Under the pieces are notes generated by a model that was given only the letters and a program-made list of their open reading frames with translations, ran no database searches and was not told the origin of the DNA. Position numbers and translations under genes: made by a program. Of a DNA stretch of 64,000 bases, positions 26,135 to 35,841 are shown piece by piece. This stretch comes from Clostridium ihumii AP5 (GTDB taxonomy: Bacteria > Bacillota > Clostridia > Clostridiales > Clostridiaceae): NCBI RefSeq assembly GCF_000612845.1, contig NZ_CCAT010000040.1, forward strand, positions 40,228-104,227, given 5' to 3'. The first letter of the stretch is position 1. Every line of letters begins with the position of its first letter.

Positions 26135-27298
26135 TTATAACTCATTTTTTACTATGTTACCATTTACCATAATAAAGCTTAGTTTATTTCTTAAATCAAA
26201 AGGATGACCATTGTATATTAAAATGTCAGCATCTTTTCCTTGTTCAATACTACCTACTTTGTTATCTAAATCCAAGATTTTAGCTGGATTTATAGTTATA
26301 GCTTTTAGAGCATCTTCTTCACTTAGTCCTTCTCTAGATGCAAGGGCAGCACAAATAGGAAGATATTGCAAAGGTATTACAGGGTGGTCTGTCATAAGTG
26401 CTACAGTTATACCAGCATTATTTAATATAGCTGGAGTTTTAAAGGTTAGATTTTTAAGTTCTACTTTTGATCTATCAGAAAGTGTAGGGCCTACAATAGC
26501 ACCTTTAAAATGTTCTTCCTTTAAAGAATCCACAATTAAATGACCTTCAGTACAATGATCCAAAGATATATCTAAATTAAATTCCTTTGCAATTCTAAGA
26601 GCTGTTAGAATATCATCAGCTCTATGAGCATGGGCCTTAAGAGGAATTTCTTTATTTATAACCTTAGATAATGCTTCTAACTTCATATCAAATTCAGGCA
26701 TTTTTGTAGGATCATTTTTAGCATTGTTTTTCTTTTCAATATAATTTTTAGCTTTAATTAAATTTTCTCTAAGGATTGCAGCAGTTCCCATACGTGTAGA
26801 AGGACATTTTTTAAAGGAAGAATATACACGTTTAGGATTTTCACCAAAAGCTACCTTCATAGCAGAACATTCATTTATAACCATTTCATTTAAAGTTTTA
26901 CCAAATGTTTTCATTGTAACAAATTGTCCACCGATAACATTTGCACTTCCAGGACCAGTAGAAACAGTAGTTATACCACCTAAAAGTGCTTCATCAAAAC
27001 ATTTATCTTTAGGGTTTATTCCATCTAAAGCCCTTAAATGTGGTGTTGAAGGATCAGTAGCTTCATTTACATCATCACCTTCAAAACCAATACTATCTTC
27101 AAGCATACCTAAATGACAATGAGCATCTATTATGCCTGGCATTAAAAAACCACCTTTTGCATCTATAACTGTAGAATTAGATGGTATAATTAAATTTTCC
27201 CCAACATTAACAATTTTTCCATTGTCAATAAAAACTGTACCATTTTCATAATTAACATCCATCATAGTGTGGATATTAGCATTTTTTATAACTATCAT
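26135..27298 (-). CDS. Amidohydrolase (imidazolonepropionase-like)
   Basis: The 387-residue protein is a metal-dependent hydrolase of the amidohydrolase superfamily. It has the strand-1 metal motif GIIDAHCHLG (HxH), further ligands in KAHAHRADD and LDHCTEGH, and the final Asp in MTDHPVIPL. The C-terminal KVGSIEQGKDADILIYNG is a superfamily hallmark. The cyclic amide or dipeptide substrate cannot be determined. It lies 42 bases from a DEDDh exonuclease gene on the same strand, probably one transcript. The ribosome binding site GGGGGGGA precedes the ATG. No signal peptide is visible, so it should be cytoplasmic. Confidence 0.88.
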   Translation of the reverse strand: MIVIKNANIHTMMDVNYENGTVFIDNGKIVNVGENLIIPSNSTVIDAKGGFLMPGIIDAHCHLGMLEDSIGFEGDDVNEATDPSTPHLRALDGINPKDKCFDEALLGGITTVSTGPGSANVIGGQFVTMKTFGKTLNEMVINECSAMKVAFGENPKRVYSSFKKCPSTRMGTAAILRENLIKAKNYIEKKNNAKNDPTKMPEFDMKLEALSKVINKEIPLKAHAHRADDILTALRIAKEFNLDISLDHCTEGHLIVDSLKEEHFKGAIVGPTLSDRSKVELKNLTFKTPAILNNAGITVALMTDHPVIPLQYLPICAALASREGLSEEDALKAITINPAKILDLDNKVGSIEQGKDADILIYNGHPFDLRNKLSFIMVNGNIVKNEL

Positions 27299-27340
27299 AA
27301 AAATATCCCCCCCATTTTTTATATTAAATAAACTATAAAT

Positions 27341-27952
27341 TTATTTAGAAACTATTTTACTAAAGTAGCCTTTAGGTATGTATCCTTTTTTTATGCCTTC
27401 TGTTACTACAAGATAAGTTGCTGCAGTATCAAATCTAGCATCATGGTAATTGCCGCTACCTGAAAACAACTCATTGGCTTTAGCTCTTATGGTAGTAGAG
27501 TCAAGACCTAAAAATCTGACAACCTCTTCAAGTTTAGGATTTTTAATTCCACCTCTGCCATTAGGGCATTTACAAATATTTTTATAATAATTCATAGTAC
27601 AAAAAGAATTTTTTGGAATGTAATCTAATTCACAAAAACTAAATTCATGAGTTATAAATTTTATATCAAAATTAACATTATGACCGATTAAAATATCAGC
27701 ACTTGTGAAGTCTTCAACTATTTCTTCATATTGATCTTCGAAATATTTGCCTTCACTTAGCTCATATAAATCCTCAGCTGAAAATCCATGAACATCTTCA
27801 GCACTAGGTTCCACATATTCAACAGCAAAAAAGAAATTTTTGCCATAGGTTTGTTGTGGCTTTACATCAGTATTAACTATTATGTAAGACAATTCACATA
27901 TATTACCAGGACTTATTCCTGTTGTTTCAGTATCAAAAAAAATCATTTTCAT
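27341..27952 (-). CDS. DEDDh 3'-5' exonuclease, DnaQ-like
   Basis: The 203-residue protein has the three exonuclease motifs of the DEDDh family: FFDTETTGI at the N-terminus, LIGHNVNFDIKF near residue 92, and YHDARFDTAAT near residue 169. Such enzymes remove nucleotides from 3' ends of DNA or RNA with two metal ions. There is no polymerase or BRCT domain, so it is a free-standing exonuclease whose target is unknown. A short loop with CKCPNGRGG is unusual but not enough for a zinc site. ATG follows AGGAGGA on the - strand. It is the first gene of a probable two-gene unit. Confidence 0.88.
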   Translation of the reverse strand: MKMIFFDTETTGISPGNICELSYIIVNTDVKPQQTYGKNFFFAVEYVEPSAEDVHGFSAEDLYELSEGKYFEDQYEEIVEDFTSADILIGHNVNFDIKFITHEFSFCELDYIPKNSFCTMNYYKNICKCPNGRGGIKNPKLEEVVRFLGLDSTTIRAKANELFSGSGNYHDARFDTAATYLVVTEGIKKGYIPKGYFSKIVSK

Positions 27953-28424
27953 AAAAAAATCCTCCTATGGATGCATAATGTTTATAGAAAAATGTTATAC
28001 AAAAATTCTAAACAAATTTCAAAAACTAAAATTGAATAAACTAATTATAACATATGTAACGTTTCAAATTAAGTTTAAAACTTATAGTATTATATAGGTT
28101 TAGTTCTAAGACTAATTTTACATTTTTGAAATTAATGGGAAGCCATAAAACTATATATAAAATCTAAACATAATGTTTTACTTATAAATTGAAATAGATA
28201 AAAATTAATTCAAAATGAAAATATAAATTTATGTTTGTAAATAAATTTATAAGAGTATTAATAATTGGCATTTATATATACAATGGGTGTTTATTTTGAT
28301 ACAATTGATATAGAATTAATTTCTAAATTTTTTCAATATATATTAAATTTTCTATATTACAGTTTTATTAATGTTAGATACATTAGTAATTATATTAAAA
28401 TGTTTATAGAGAGGCGGAGTGTTT
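27953..28424. other. Divergent A+T-rich intergenic region
   Basis: Between the exonuclease (leftward) and the NfeD gene (rightward). It should hold two divergent promoters. I see no repeat element, riboswitch or believable gene; short frames in it lack ribosome binding sites. Confidence 0.5.
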
Positions 28425-28844
28425 ATGAATTGGATATGGTTAGCACTTATTGTAATTGTCGTATTAATTGATATTTTAAGTAGTGCTTTTACTTATTCAT
28501 GGTTGGTTATAGGTTTTATACCAGCATTTTTACTTGGATTTGCAGTAAGCTTTGAGATGCAATTGCTTATAGCAGTTATTATAGGTAGTATTTCTATAGC
28601 AATAGGTGTAAAAATATCAAGAAAGTATATAAAAAAGACATTTTCAGAAGAAAAATTATTAGTTGGTAAATATATAGGAAAAAGTTTTATAGCAACTGAA
28701 GATGTTGAAAAGGAATGCCAAATGAAGGTTAATGGTATATTTTGGAATGTAAAAAATATAGGAAACCCTATATTAGAAGGTGATAGCTTTATTGTTGATA
28801 ATATAGAAGGTAATAAGCTAATAATTAGAAAGGGTGATGAATAA
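28425..28844 (+). CDS. NfeD-like membrane protein
   Basis: This 139-residue protein has three hydrophobic segments in the first 65 residues and a soluble C-terminal OB-fold-like domain (LLVGKYIGKSFIA to EGNKLIIRKGDE). That is the short NfeD form, which works with SPFH proteins in membrane microdomains. The ATG at 28425 sits seven bases after GAGGCGG; an in-frame GTG at 28419 is too close to that site. The SPFH gene begins one base after the stop codon, so the two are translationally coupled. Role in membrane organisation or quality control is inferred from the family. Confidence 0.87.
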   Translation: MNWIWLALIVIVVLIDILSSAFTYSWLVIGFIPAFLLGFAVSFEMQLLIAVIIGSISIAIGVKISRKYIKKTFSEEKLLVGKYIGKSFIATEDVEKECQMKVNGIFWNVKNIGNPILEGDSFIVDNIEGNKLIIRKGDE

Positions 28845-28845
28845 A

Positions 28846-29799
28846 ATGGCATTAATAGGAACCATAGCAGTATTAATAGTGATATTAGTTATATTAATTT
28901 CAACTATTAAAGTAGTAAACACTGGATATGTTTATGTTTTAGAAAGATTTGGTCAATTTTACAAGCTTTTAGAACCAGGTTGGCACTTAACAATACCATT
29001 TGCAGATTTTGTAAGAAAGAAAATATCTATGAAACAACAAATATTAGATATACCACCACAAAATGTTATAACAAAAGATAATGTAAAAATTTCTGTTGAT
29101 AATGTAATATTTTATCAAGTATTAAATGCAAAAGATGCAGTATATAATATTGAAAACTTTACATCAGGTATAATGTATTCAACTATTACTAATATGAGAA
29201 ATATAATAGGAGATATGAGTTTAGATGAAGTTCTAGCAGGAAGAGATTCTATTAACTCAAAATTATTGAATATTGTTGATAATATAACAGATGCATATGG
29301 AATAAAAATACTTTCAGTAGAAATAAAAAATATAGTTCCACCAGAAGAAATACAAAATGCTATGGAAAAACAAATGAGAGCTGAAAGAGATAAAAGAGCT
29401 ACAATTCTTACTGCTGAAGGTCAAAGAGAAAGTGCAATATCAAAAGCAGAAGGAGAAAAACGTGCTAAAATTCTTCAAGCAGAAGCTGAAAAAGAAGCTA
29501 ATATTAGAAGAGCAGAAGGTCTTAGAGAATCTCAACTTTTAGAAGCAGAAGGTAAAGCAAAAGCCATAGAAATTATAGCTAAGGCAGATTCAGATGCAAT
29601 TTCAAAAGTGAATAAAGCAATAATTGATTCAGGAACTAATGCTACAGTAATAGCATTAAAACAAGTAGAAGCATTAAAAGAATTATCTCAAAATCCTGCA
29701 AATAAATTAATATTGCCAGTTGAGTCATTAAAATCATTAGGAAGTATTGCAGCAATTGCAGAAACTTTAAATATGACTAAAAATGAAGATGATGATTAA
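28846..29799 (+). CDS. SPFH/stomatin family protein
   Basis: A 317-residue stomatin-type protein. It has an N-terminal helix (about 2-22), then the SPFH domain with VLERFGQFYKLLEPGWHL and a long charged coiled coil from about 170 to 250 rich in AEGE/KAEG repeats. Such proteins assemble into large rings at the membrane with NfeD partners. The start at 28846 follows GGGTGATG, and the gene directly follows NfeD. Length and lack of a flotillin-type repeat tail place it with stomatin/prohibitin-like QmcA proteins. It ends at a strong terminator, so the operon has two genes. Confidence 0.92.
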   Translation: MALIGTIAVLIVILVILISTIKVVNTGYVYVLERFGQFYKLLEPGWHLTIPFADFVRKKISMKQQILDIPPQNVITKDNVKISVDNVIFYQVLNAKDAVYNIENFTSGIMYSTITNMRNIIGDMSLDEVLAGRDSINSKLLNIVDNITDAYGIKILSVEIKNIVPPEEIQNAMEKQMRAERDKRATILTAEGQRESAISKAEGEKRAKILQAEAEKEANIRRAEGLRESQLLEAEGKAKAIEIIAKADSDAISKVNKAIIDSGTNATVIALKQVEALKELSQNPANKLILPVESLKSLGSIAAIAETLNMTKNEDDD

Positions 29800-29818
29800 A
29801 AAATTATAAGATATAACA

Positions 29819-29857
29819 AAAGAGAAATTGAATATTCAATTTCTCTTTTGTTTTTTT
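29819..29857 (+). terminator. Terminator of the NfeD-SPFH operon
   Basis: AAAGAGAAATTGAAT pairs with ATTCAATTTCTCTTT, a perfect 15-base-pair inverted repeat with almost no loop, followed by T residues. Confidence 0.9.
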
Positions 29858-30032
29858 AATATAAATTTCAAATTTAAATTTAGGATTCTAATTAATTAAA
29901 AAAATCATTCTTTAAAATTGAAAATTTATAAGTTTAAGAATAAAAGGGAAAAGTAATAATATATTTAGTGTATAATTTTAAAATTGTTAGCCAGCTTACA
30001 GATTTGTGAAATGGAAACTTAAGGAGGATAAA

Positions 30033-30671
30033 ATGAAAAGAAAAAAATTTATTATAGTAGCAATTGCATGGGCAATTGTAATATTAGTATTAAAATACAT
30101 GGGCTTATTAACTTTAGATTTAGATACAATAAAGGGTTTTCTAGAAAATAATGAAAAATATGCAGCTATAATGTTTGTATCATTGTGGTCTTTAAGAATG
30201 TTACTTCTAATTCCAGGTGTGTTTTGTATGTTTTTAGGTGGAGTTTGTTTTGGAACGTTAAAGGGTTTTGTTTTATCTATAATAGGAATAACTATAAGTG
30301 AGATTATAATTTATGTATTAGCCAGTTTATTAGCGGATTCAGATATAAAACGCAAGATAGAGGATAAGTATGGAAATTTAAAACCAATTGTAGAAAAATA
30401 TAATTATAAATTTTTAGTTTTAGGTATAGTTTGTCCAGTCACTCCAACTGATGTAGCATGTTTTTTATCGGCATCAGCAGGAATAAATTTTATAAAGTAT
30501 ACTTTGATTGTTATGATAGTAAATATGCCTATGACTTTTTTATATAGTTATTTAGGTGTAAGCTTTAATAAATCTATTTATGGTATTCTTTTAATAATAG
30601 CAACTATTATTTTAATTGGGGCATTAAGTTATAAAATGTGGAATGAAATAAAGAAAGAAAGCTACAGTTAA
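30033..30671 (+). CDS. TVP38/TMEM64 family membrane protein
   Basis: A 212-residue protein with about six helices and the VTT (SNARE-associated Golgi) domain. The segment LLIPGVFCMFLGGVCFGTLKG near residue 70 (21 residues, split at GVCF) and the later LGIVCPVTPTDVACFLSASAG carry the family's G/P-rich signature (read as two pieces). Bacterial relatives in the DedA/TVP38 group are thought to move lipids or affect membrane potential. The ATG at 30033 is behind AAGGAGG; an earlier GTG at 30006 is not supported by such a site. It is a single gene, convergent with the P1 peptidase. Confidence 0.88.
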   Translation: MKRKKFIIVAIAWAIVILVLKYMGLLTLDLDTIKGFLENNEKYAAIMFVSLWSLRMLLLIPGVFCMFLGGVCFGTLKGFVLSIIGITISEIIIYVLASLLADSDIKRKIEDKYGNLKPIVEKYNYKFLVLGIVCPVTPTDVACFLSASAGINFIKYTLIVMIVNMPMTFLYSYLGVSFNKSIYGILLIIATIILIGALSYKMWNEIKKESYS

Positions 30672-30687
30672 ATGGAGCTTTCTTTCA
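30651..30687. terminator. Convergent terminator overlapping the end of the TVP38 gene
   Basis: AAGAAAGAAAGCT and AGCTTTCTTTC pair across a short loop; the 5' arm is within the last codons of the TVP38 gene and the peptidase gene ends at 30694 from the other side. Confidence 0.75.
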
Positions 30688-30693
30688 TATCTA

Positions 30694-31674
30694 CTATTTA
30701 TTCAATTTATTTAATAAATCACTCCTAGAAATAGTATTATTAAAAGTTTCAGCAGTATTTACAGCACGAATGATAGCATTTTCCATAACTTTTGATGCAA
30801 GCATACCAACAGTACTAACATCAGCTTCAACTAAATTTGTACACATTGTAAAGATAGTATCTCCATCATGCATAGTATGAACAGGATATATTGATTTTGC
30901 AAAGCCATTATGTGCTATTGAGGCAACTTTATTAGCCTCAGCTTTATTTAGTTTTGCATTTGTAGCAATTAATCCAATTGTAGTATTACCATTAAATCTA
31001 TTGCTTTTATTTTGATATTCATTTATTAAGACTTTTTCTGTGTTTAAAAATTCAAGTGTATCATAATTTAATGCTCCGGCTAAAATTTCACCAGTTGAAG
31101 GGTTTATAACATCACCTAAGGCATTTACTGCAACAATAGCTCCAATTTTTAAATCACCTATTTGAATTGCATAGGAGCCAAGTCCACTCTTCATAGAACT
31201 TTTAGGTCCTAAGATTTTTCCAATAGTAGCACCACATCCAGCACCAATATTACCATTTAAGTCTTTAGTATTAGTTTCACTAAATTTACAAGCATCATAA
31301 CCCATAGATTTATCAGGTCTAATCTTACTATTGCCTATAACTAAATCAAATAATACAGCACTGCAAACTATAGGAATTTTTGCAACACCAACATCAAAAC
31401 CGATATTTTTATTTTCCAAGTACTCCATAACTCCAGAAGATGCATCTAATCCAAAAGCGCTTCCACCGGCTAAAACAACGGCGTGTATTTTTTCTATCAT
31501 TTCAGTAGGATTTAAAAGATCAGTTTCTCGAGTTCCAGGAGCGCCTCCTCTTACAGCAACACCACCTGTAGCACCATCCTCACATAAAATAACAGTACAT
31601 CCTGTTGCTGCATCTACATTTTGTGCATGACCAACTTTAATTTTATCTATATCTGTAAATTGTATTTCTTTCAT
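30694..31674 (-). CDS. P1 family peptidase (DmpA/BapA-like)
   Basis: The 326-residue protein matches the P1 peptidases, N-terminal nucleophile hydrolases that cut themselves into two chains and then act as aminopeptidases. The N-terminal part has VGHAQNVDAATGCTVI and RGGAPGTRETDLL, and VVLAGGSAFGLDA follows, all typical. The probable self-cleavage site is GNTTIGLIATNAKL near residue 230, where a Thr would be the nucleophile. The ATG at 31674 follows GAGGTG; an in-frame GTG three codons earlier is inside that site. It is a single gene facing a repeat element upstream. Natural substrates are unknown. Confidence 0.92.
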   Translation of the reverse strand: MKEIQFTDIDKIKVGHAQNVDAATGCTVILCEDGATGGVAVRGGAPGTRETDLLNPTEMIEKIHAVVLAGGSAFGLDASSGVMEYLENKNIGFDVGVAKIPIVCSAVLFDLVIGNSKIRPDKSMGYDACKFSETNTKDLNGNIGAGCGATIGKILGPKSSMKSGLGSYAIQIGDLKIGAIVAVNALGDVINPSTGEILAGALNYDTLEFLNTEKVLINEYQNKSNRFNGNTTIGLIATNAKLNKAEANKVASIAHNGFAKSIYPVHTMHDGDTIFTMCTNLVEADVSTVGMLASKVMENAIIRAVNTAETFNNTISRSDLLNKLNK

Positions 31675-31707
31675 AAAAATCACCTCATTAATTCTTAAAT
31701 TATATAC

Positions 31708-31901
31708 TATAGGGTTCCAAGTTCAAATTTAAAGTAATGTCTTTCTCAAATAATAATACTAATCTTAAAGTTTATTGCTATATTTATATTTGGAACCAGT
31801 TGACAATTAAAAATTGACAATTGTTCATTTTTGTACAATAGTTTGACTATGTTTTTTCAACTGAAATCAGTGTAATTACATTTTCGGCTTGTTTCATTAT
31901 A
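31708..31901 (-). repeat. Intergenic inverted-repeat element, copy 10 (reversed, core mostly deleted)
   Basis: It runs TATAGGGTTCCAAGTTC to CTTGTTTCATTATA, reading against copies 1 and 2. Between the ends only ATTTGGAACCAGTTGACAAT and a short tail remain, so it is about half the usual length. Confidence 0.75.
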
Positions 31902-31942
31902 TAACAAAGTGACATTAACAAAATGTCAATGTCACATATATA

Positions 31943-32551
31943 CTATTTAGATTTTCTTATTTTTTTCATTGCTATTATTATAGGTGTTACTATAACTGCT
32001 GCTACTAAAGCTTCAGGAATACCATTAGTTGTAGCTATAGTTAAACAAGTTATTGCAGCTGCATTATTGTTTGGAAGATTCCAAACAGCAGAAAGTTTAT
32101 CTGCATAAATTAAGTATCCAAGACCTAAAACACCTACAGTATTAATAATTGAGCCTAAGAAAGCTGTTACACTAACTCTAACAGTATCCTTTTTTAAAGC
32201 AATTATTTTATAAATATAATAACTACCAACACCTATTAATATTCTAGGTAATAAAGCAATTATAGGATTTAAGAACATAAAAGATGTTAATGTTGGAGTT
32301 GTAATAGCTTGAAACATGCTAAAAAGTCCAAAAATAAGACCAATTAAACCACCAACAAGAGGTCCTTCTAAAATTCCACCTATTATTACAGGTAAGTGTA
32401 ATATTGTTGCACTCATAGCAGGTAACGGTATAAATCCTAATTTAGTTACCCCTAAGAATATAGAAATACCTGATAGCATTCCTACAATAGCCATTTGTCT
32501 AACTGTAAGTTTTGACTTCTTTGACTTTGTTTTTTTAAATGATGTTTCCAT
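31943..32551 (-). CDS. ECF transporter S-component, substrate unknown
   Basis: A 202-residue membrane protein with five or six helices behind a basic leader (METSFKKTKSKKSKLTVRQ). The pattern TVRQMAIVGMLSGISIFLG, then LPAMSATILHLPVIIGGILEGP, then GLIFGLFSMFQA is that of energy-coupling factor S-components that bind a vitamin or related compound. The start at 32551 follows GGGAGG; an ATG five codons earlier overlaps that site. No riboswitch is seen upstream and no biosynthetic gene is adjacent, so the ligand cannot be inferred. It relies on EcfAT modules encoded elsewhere. Confidence 0.82.
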   Translation of the reverse strand: METSFKKTKSKKSKLTVRQMAIVGMLSGISIFLGVTKLGFIPLPAMSATILHLPVIIGGILEGPLVGGLIGLIFGLFSMFQAITTPTLTSFMFLNPIIALLPRILIGVGSYYIYKIIALKKDTVRVSVTAFLGSIINTVGVLGLGYLIYADKLSAVWNLPNNNAAAITCLTIATTNGIPEALVAAVIVTPIIIAMKKIRKSK

Positions 32552-32846
32552 AAAAAATCCTCCCATTCTTATTCCAAAATCGGATATAATTTGGATAAAA
32601 ATAAATTATTAAGTTTTTATATTGTTCAGTTTCATAAATGAAAATGAATACTGACAATTGTATTTTACCACCTTTATGTTAAAAATCAATAAAAAGAAAA
32701 GAATTAAGAATTTTCAGTTTGAAATTTATTACAAATATCATATAAATTACAAATTTATCTTTGTTTAAATTAAAATATGAATTTAGAAGTTTAAATGAAG
32801 ATGATATAATTACATATATTAAAATAGAAGTAGGGGGTACAGTTTT

Positions 32847-33911
32847 ATGAAAAAGATGTTTGAGGAGAGTAATTTATCAGGAATAACATTAAAAAATAGA
32901 TTCTTTAGGTCTGCTACTTATGAAAAAATGGCAAATGAAGATGGTCATTTAAATAATGAAATTATAAGTATTTACAAAGACTTGGCAAAAGGGGGAGTTG
33001 GCACAATAATAGGGAGTTATGCTTATATTTTAAAAGAAGAGCAACCATCACCTAAAATGATGGGTATATATGATAATTCATTTATAGAAGACTATAAAAA
33101 ATTAGGATATATAGCACATAGTTATGGAGCAAAATATATACAACAAATAGTATATGGTGGTTCACAAACTACATTTAATATAGGAAAAAGAATTATATTG
33201 GGTCCGTCAGCTGTAGAAAATAAAAATACAAAAGTAATACCAGTAGAAATGACTAAAAAAGATATAAATACTATTGTAAAGGCTTTTGGAAGTGCTGCAA
33301 AGATTTGTAAAGAAGCAGGATTAGATGGCGTAGAAATACATGGGGCACATGGTTATTTATTAAGTCAATTTTTAAGTCCTTATTATAATAGAAGAACCGA
33401 TGAGTATGGTGGAAGTTTAGAAAACAGAGCTAGAATAATCGTAGAAGTTTATGAAGAAGTTAGAAGGCAAGTTGGATATGATAAAAACTTTGTAGTAGGA
33501 ATAAAAATTAATAGTAGTGATTTTGATATAGAAGGTGCTACATTTGAAGAATGTAAATATACATGTAATGAATTAGATAAAAGGGGGATAGACTTTGTAG
33601 AAGTAAGTGGTGCATCCTCTTATAAATATTCAGATGTAAATTACAAAGAATCAGTATTTAGAAAATATGCTGTGGAGCTTTCAAAGAATTTAAAAAGCAA
33701 AGTGATTTTAGTATGTAAAAATAGAAATATTAATACTATGGAAGAAATTCTTAATAATTCTAAAGTGGAATATTTTTCAATTGCAAGACCTTTAGTGTGT
33801 GAACCAGATTTAATAAATAATTGGAGTAGTGATAATAATTATAGTGCAAAGTGTGTATATTGTGGTCAATGTTTAAGTGGTGAAAATCTAAAATGCAAAA
33901 TTAGAAAATAA
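32847..33911 (+). CDS. NADH:flavin oxidoreductase, Old Yellow Enzyme family
   Basis: The 354-residue protein has the OYE barrel: an N-terminal LKNRFFRSATYEKMA, the active-site and flavin-binding stretch VEIHGAHGYLLSQFLSP with YNRRTDEYGGSLENR, and FSIARPLVCEPDL near the end. These FMN enzymes reduce activated double bonds or similar acceptors. It ends with CVYCGQCLSGENLKCKIRK; four Cys there resemble the start of the iron-sulphur region of the long, 2,4-dienoyl-CoA-reductase-type members, but the second flavin domain is absent. Whether a cluster is bound is uncertain. A GTAGGGGGT ribosome binding site precedes the ATG. Confidence 0.9.
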   Translation: MKKMFEESNLSGITLKNRFFRSATYEKMANEDGHLNNEIISIYKDLAKGGVGTIIGSYAYILKEEQPSPKMMGIYDNSFIEDYKKLGYIAHSYGAKYIQQIVYGGSQTTFNIGKRIILGPSAVENKNTKVIPVEMTKKDINTIVKAFGSAAKICKEAGLDGVEIHGAHGYLLSQFLSPYYNRRTDEYGGSLENRARIIVEVYEEVRRQVGYDKNFVVGIKINSSDFDIEGATFEECKYTCNELDKRGIDFVEVSGASSYKYSDVNYKESVFRKYAVELSKNLKSKVILVCKNRNINTMEEILNNSKVEYFSIARPLVCEPDLINNWSSDNNYSAKCVYCGQCLSGENLKCKIRK

Positions 33912-33940
33912 AAATGAGTGGATTTACCACTCATTTTTAT
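33911..33940. terminator. Convergent terminator of the OYE-type and asnB genes
   Basis: AAAATGAGTGG and CCACTCATTTTT pair over 11 bases around ATTTA, with T residues on the + strand and A before it for the - strand. Confidence 0.9.
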
Positions 33941-35841
33941 TATTTATTAATTTTATCTAATGCAATTTCTTTTTCAAGTTCAAAATATGAAGCTGAATTA
34001 TCTATATATATTCTATGCCAAATTAGATAAACAAGAATTGTCCATATTTTTCTACTTCTATCGAAAGGTCCTTTTCTATGTTCTTCAATCAAGTTAAGAA
34101 CTTCTTTCTTATTAATATATGGGTCATTACTTTGTTTTACAATATTTACAGCCCAATCGTAAAGTTCATTTTTAAGCCATAGACGAATTGGAACTGGATA
34201 TCCAAGTTTCTTTCTATCTAATGCTTCTAAGAATGGAAGTTCAGATTTGAAAGCTTCTCTAAGCATGTATTTAGTAACATTACCATTAATTTTCTCTTCT
34301 AGAGTTAACTTAGAAGCAACTTTCATAACTTCTTTATCTAAGAATGGAACTCTAAGTTCTAAAGAGTGAGCCATGCTCATTCTATCAGCTTTTACTAGTA
34401 TATCACCAGTAAGCCAAGTATTGAAGTCAACATATTGCATTTGTGTAACTTCATCATAGTTTTTAGCCTTATCATAAATTGGTTTCATTGTTTTAGGATA
34501 AGTAAATTCACTATTATATTTATTTAATATTGATGATTTTTCTTCATCTATAAATATCTTTGCATTACCAACATAACGTTCAGAAATAGGTGTACAACCT
34601 CTTTCAAGGAAACTCTTACCTCTCATACCTTCAGGCATTTTATGAGAAATAGATTTTAACATACTTTTTACTGGCTTAGGAACGTTATGGAATCCTTTTA
34701 AAGATAATGGTTCATGATATATAGTGTATCCACCAAATACCTCATCAGCACCTTCTCCAGATAAAACAACAGTTACATATTTACGAGCTTCTTGAGATAT
34801 AAAATATAGTGGAATAGCAGCTGGGTCAGCTACAGGTCCATCCATATGCCAAATTATTTTTGGTATCTCATTTGCAAATTCCTCAGCAGAAATAATTCTA
34901 CTGATATTTTCAACACCTAATTTGTCAGCACTTTCTTTAGCAAGATCAATTTCACTGTAACCTTCTCTATCAAATCCAATTGTAAATGACTTGATGTTAG
35001 GGTCTATTTTACTAGCAAGTGCAGTAACTACAGTTGAATCGATACCACCAGATAAGAATGTTGCTAGAGGAACATCAGCTCTCATATGAAGGTCTACAGA
35101 ATTAGAAACAACTTTTCTAATTTCAGCCATTCTCTCATCTTGAGGCATTGGAATAGGGTTAAACTGCAATGTGTAATATTGATTTATTTCACAAGGTTTT
35201 CCTAATTCTTTTTTTATAGTATGACCTGGTTTTAAAATTTTAACATCATTAAGAATAGTGTTTGGCTCAGGTACAAATTGGAAAGTCAAATAATTATGTA
35301 GAGATTCCATATTTATATCTTTACGAACACTATCTTTGTTAGCAAAGAAGCTCTTAAGCTCAGAAGCTATATATAATCCATTTTCTGTTTCAAGATAGTA
35401 AAAAGGTTTTATTCCGAAAGTGTCTCTAACACCAAAGAAAGTATTTTTTGTTTTATCCCATATTAATATAGAATACATACCTCTTAATTTATTAACAAAG
35501 CTTTCTCCATCACGACTATATAATGTAGCAGCAACTTCAATTTCACATCCTGTTTTGAATGTGTAACCTTCTTTAATTAGTTCTTCTCTTAATTCTATAT
35601 AGTTATATATTTCTCCATTAAAAACTAATTCGTATTCACCATTTCCATGACTATAAGGCTGTTTACCATTTTCTAAATCTAGTATGCTAAGTCTTCTAAA
35701 TCCAAGATAAGCGTATTCATCAAAATATTCTCCATCTTGAGTTGGTCCTCTATGTATTATAACTTCAGACATAGGACTAAATTCAGCCTTTTTATCTATG
35801 TTCATAGGGTTATTACTAAAAAATGCTACAAATCCACACAT
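33940..35841 (-). CDS. asnB: Asparagine synthase, glutamine-hydrolysing
   Basis: This 633-residue enzyme makes asparagine from aspartate, glutamine and ATP. It starts MCGFVAFF, so after removal of Met the catalytic Cys2 is exposed; the glutaminase domain shows IIHRGPTQDG and FRRLSILDLENG. The synthetase domain carries the ATP pyrophosphatase loop LSGGIDST (in ATFLSGGIDSTVV) and VVLSGEGADEVFGGY. AAGGAGG precedes the ATG. The gene is single. The length fits the Bacillus AsnB/AsnO group. Upstream I see no T-box or other leader, so its control is unknown. Confidence 0.95.
   Translation of the reverse strand: MCGFVAFFSNNPMNIDKKAEFSPMSEVIIHRGPTQDGEYFDEYAYLGFRRLSILDLENGKQPYSHGNGEYELVFNGEIYNYIELREELIKEGYTFKTGCEIEVAATLYSRDGESFVNKLRGMYSILIWDKTKNTFFGVRDTFGIKPFYYLETENGLYIASELKSFFANKDSVRKDINMESLHNYLTFQFVPEPNTILNDVKILKPGHTIKKELGKPCEINQYYTLQFNPIPMPQDERMAEIRKVVSNSVDLHMRADVPLATFLSGGIDSTVVTALASKIDPNIKSFTIGFDREGYSEIDLAKESADKLGVENISRIISAEEFANEIPKIIWHMDGPVADPAAIPLYFISQEARKYVTVVLSGEGADEVFGGYTIYHEPLSLKGFHNVPKPVKSMLKSISHKMPEGMRGKSFLERGCTPISERYVGNAKIFIDEEKSSILNKYNSEFTYPKTMKPIYDKAKNYDEVTQMQYVDFNTWLTGDILVKADRMSMAHSLELRVPFLDKEVMKVASKLTLEEKINGNVTKYMLREAFKSELPFLEALDRKKLGYPVPIRLWLKNELYDWAVNIVKQSNDPYINKKEVLNLIEEHRKGPFDRSRKIWTILVYLIWHRIYIDNSASYFELEKEIALDKINK

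Noticed and set aside
28265..28471. Small hydrophobic frame upstream of the NfeD gene
   Set aside because: No ribosome binding site and it overlaps the NfeD start region in another frame; composition fits random A+T-rich DNA.
29870..29940. Fragment similar to the type A element (AAAAATCATTCTTTAAAATTG)
   Set aside because: The match is one short A+T-rich block without either end, so I do not count it as a copy.
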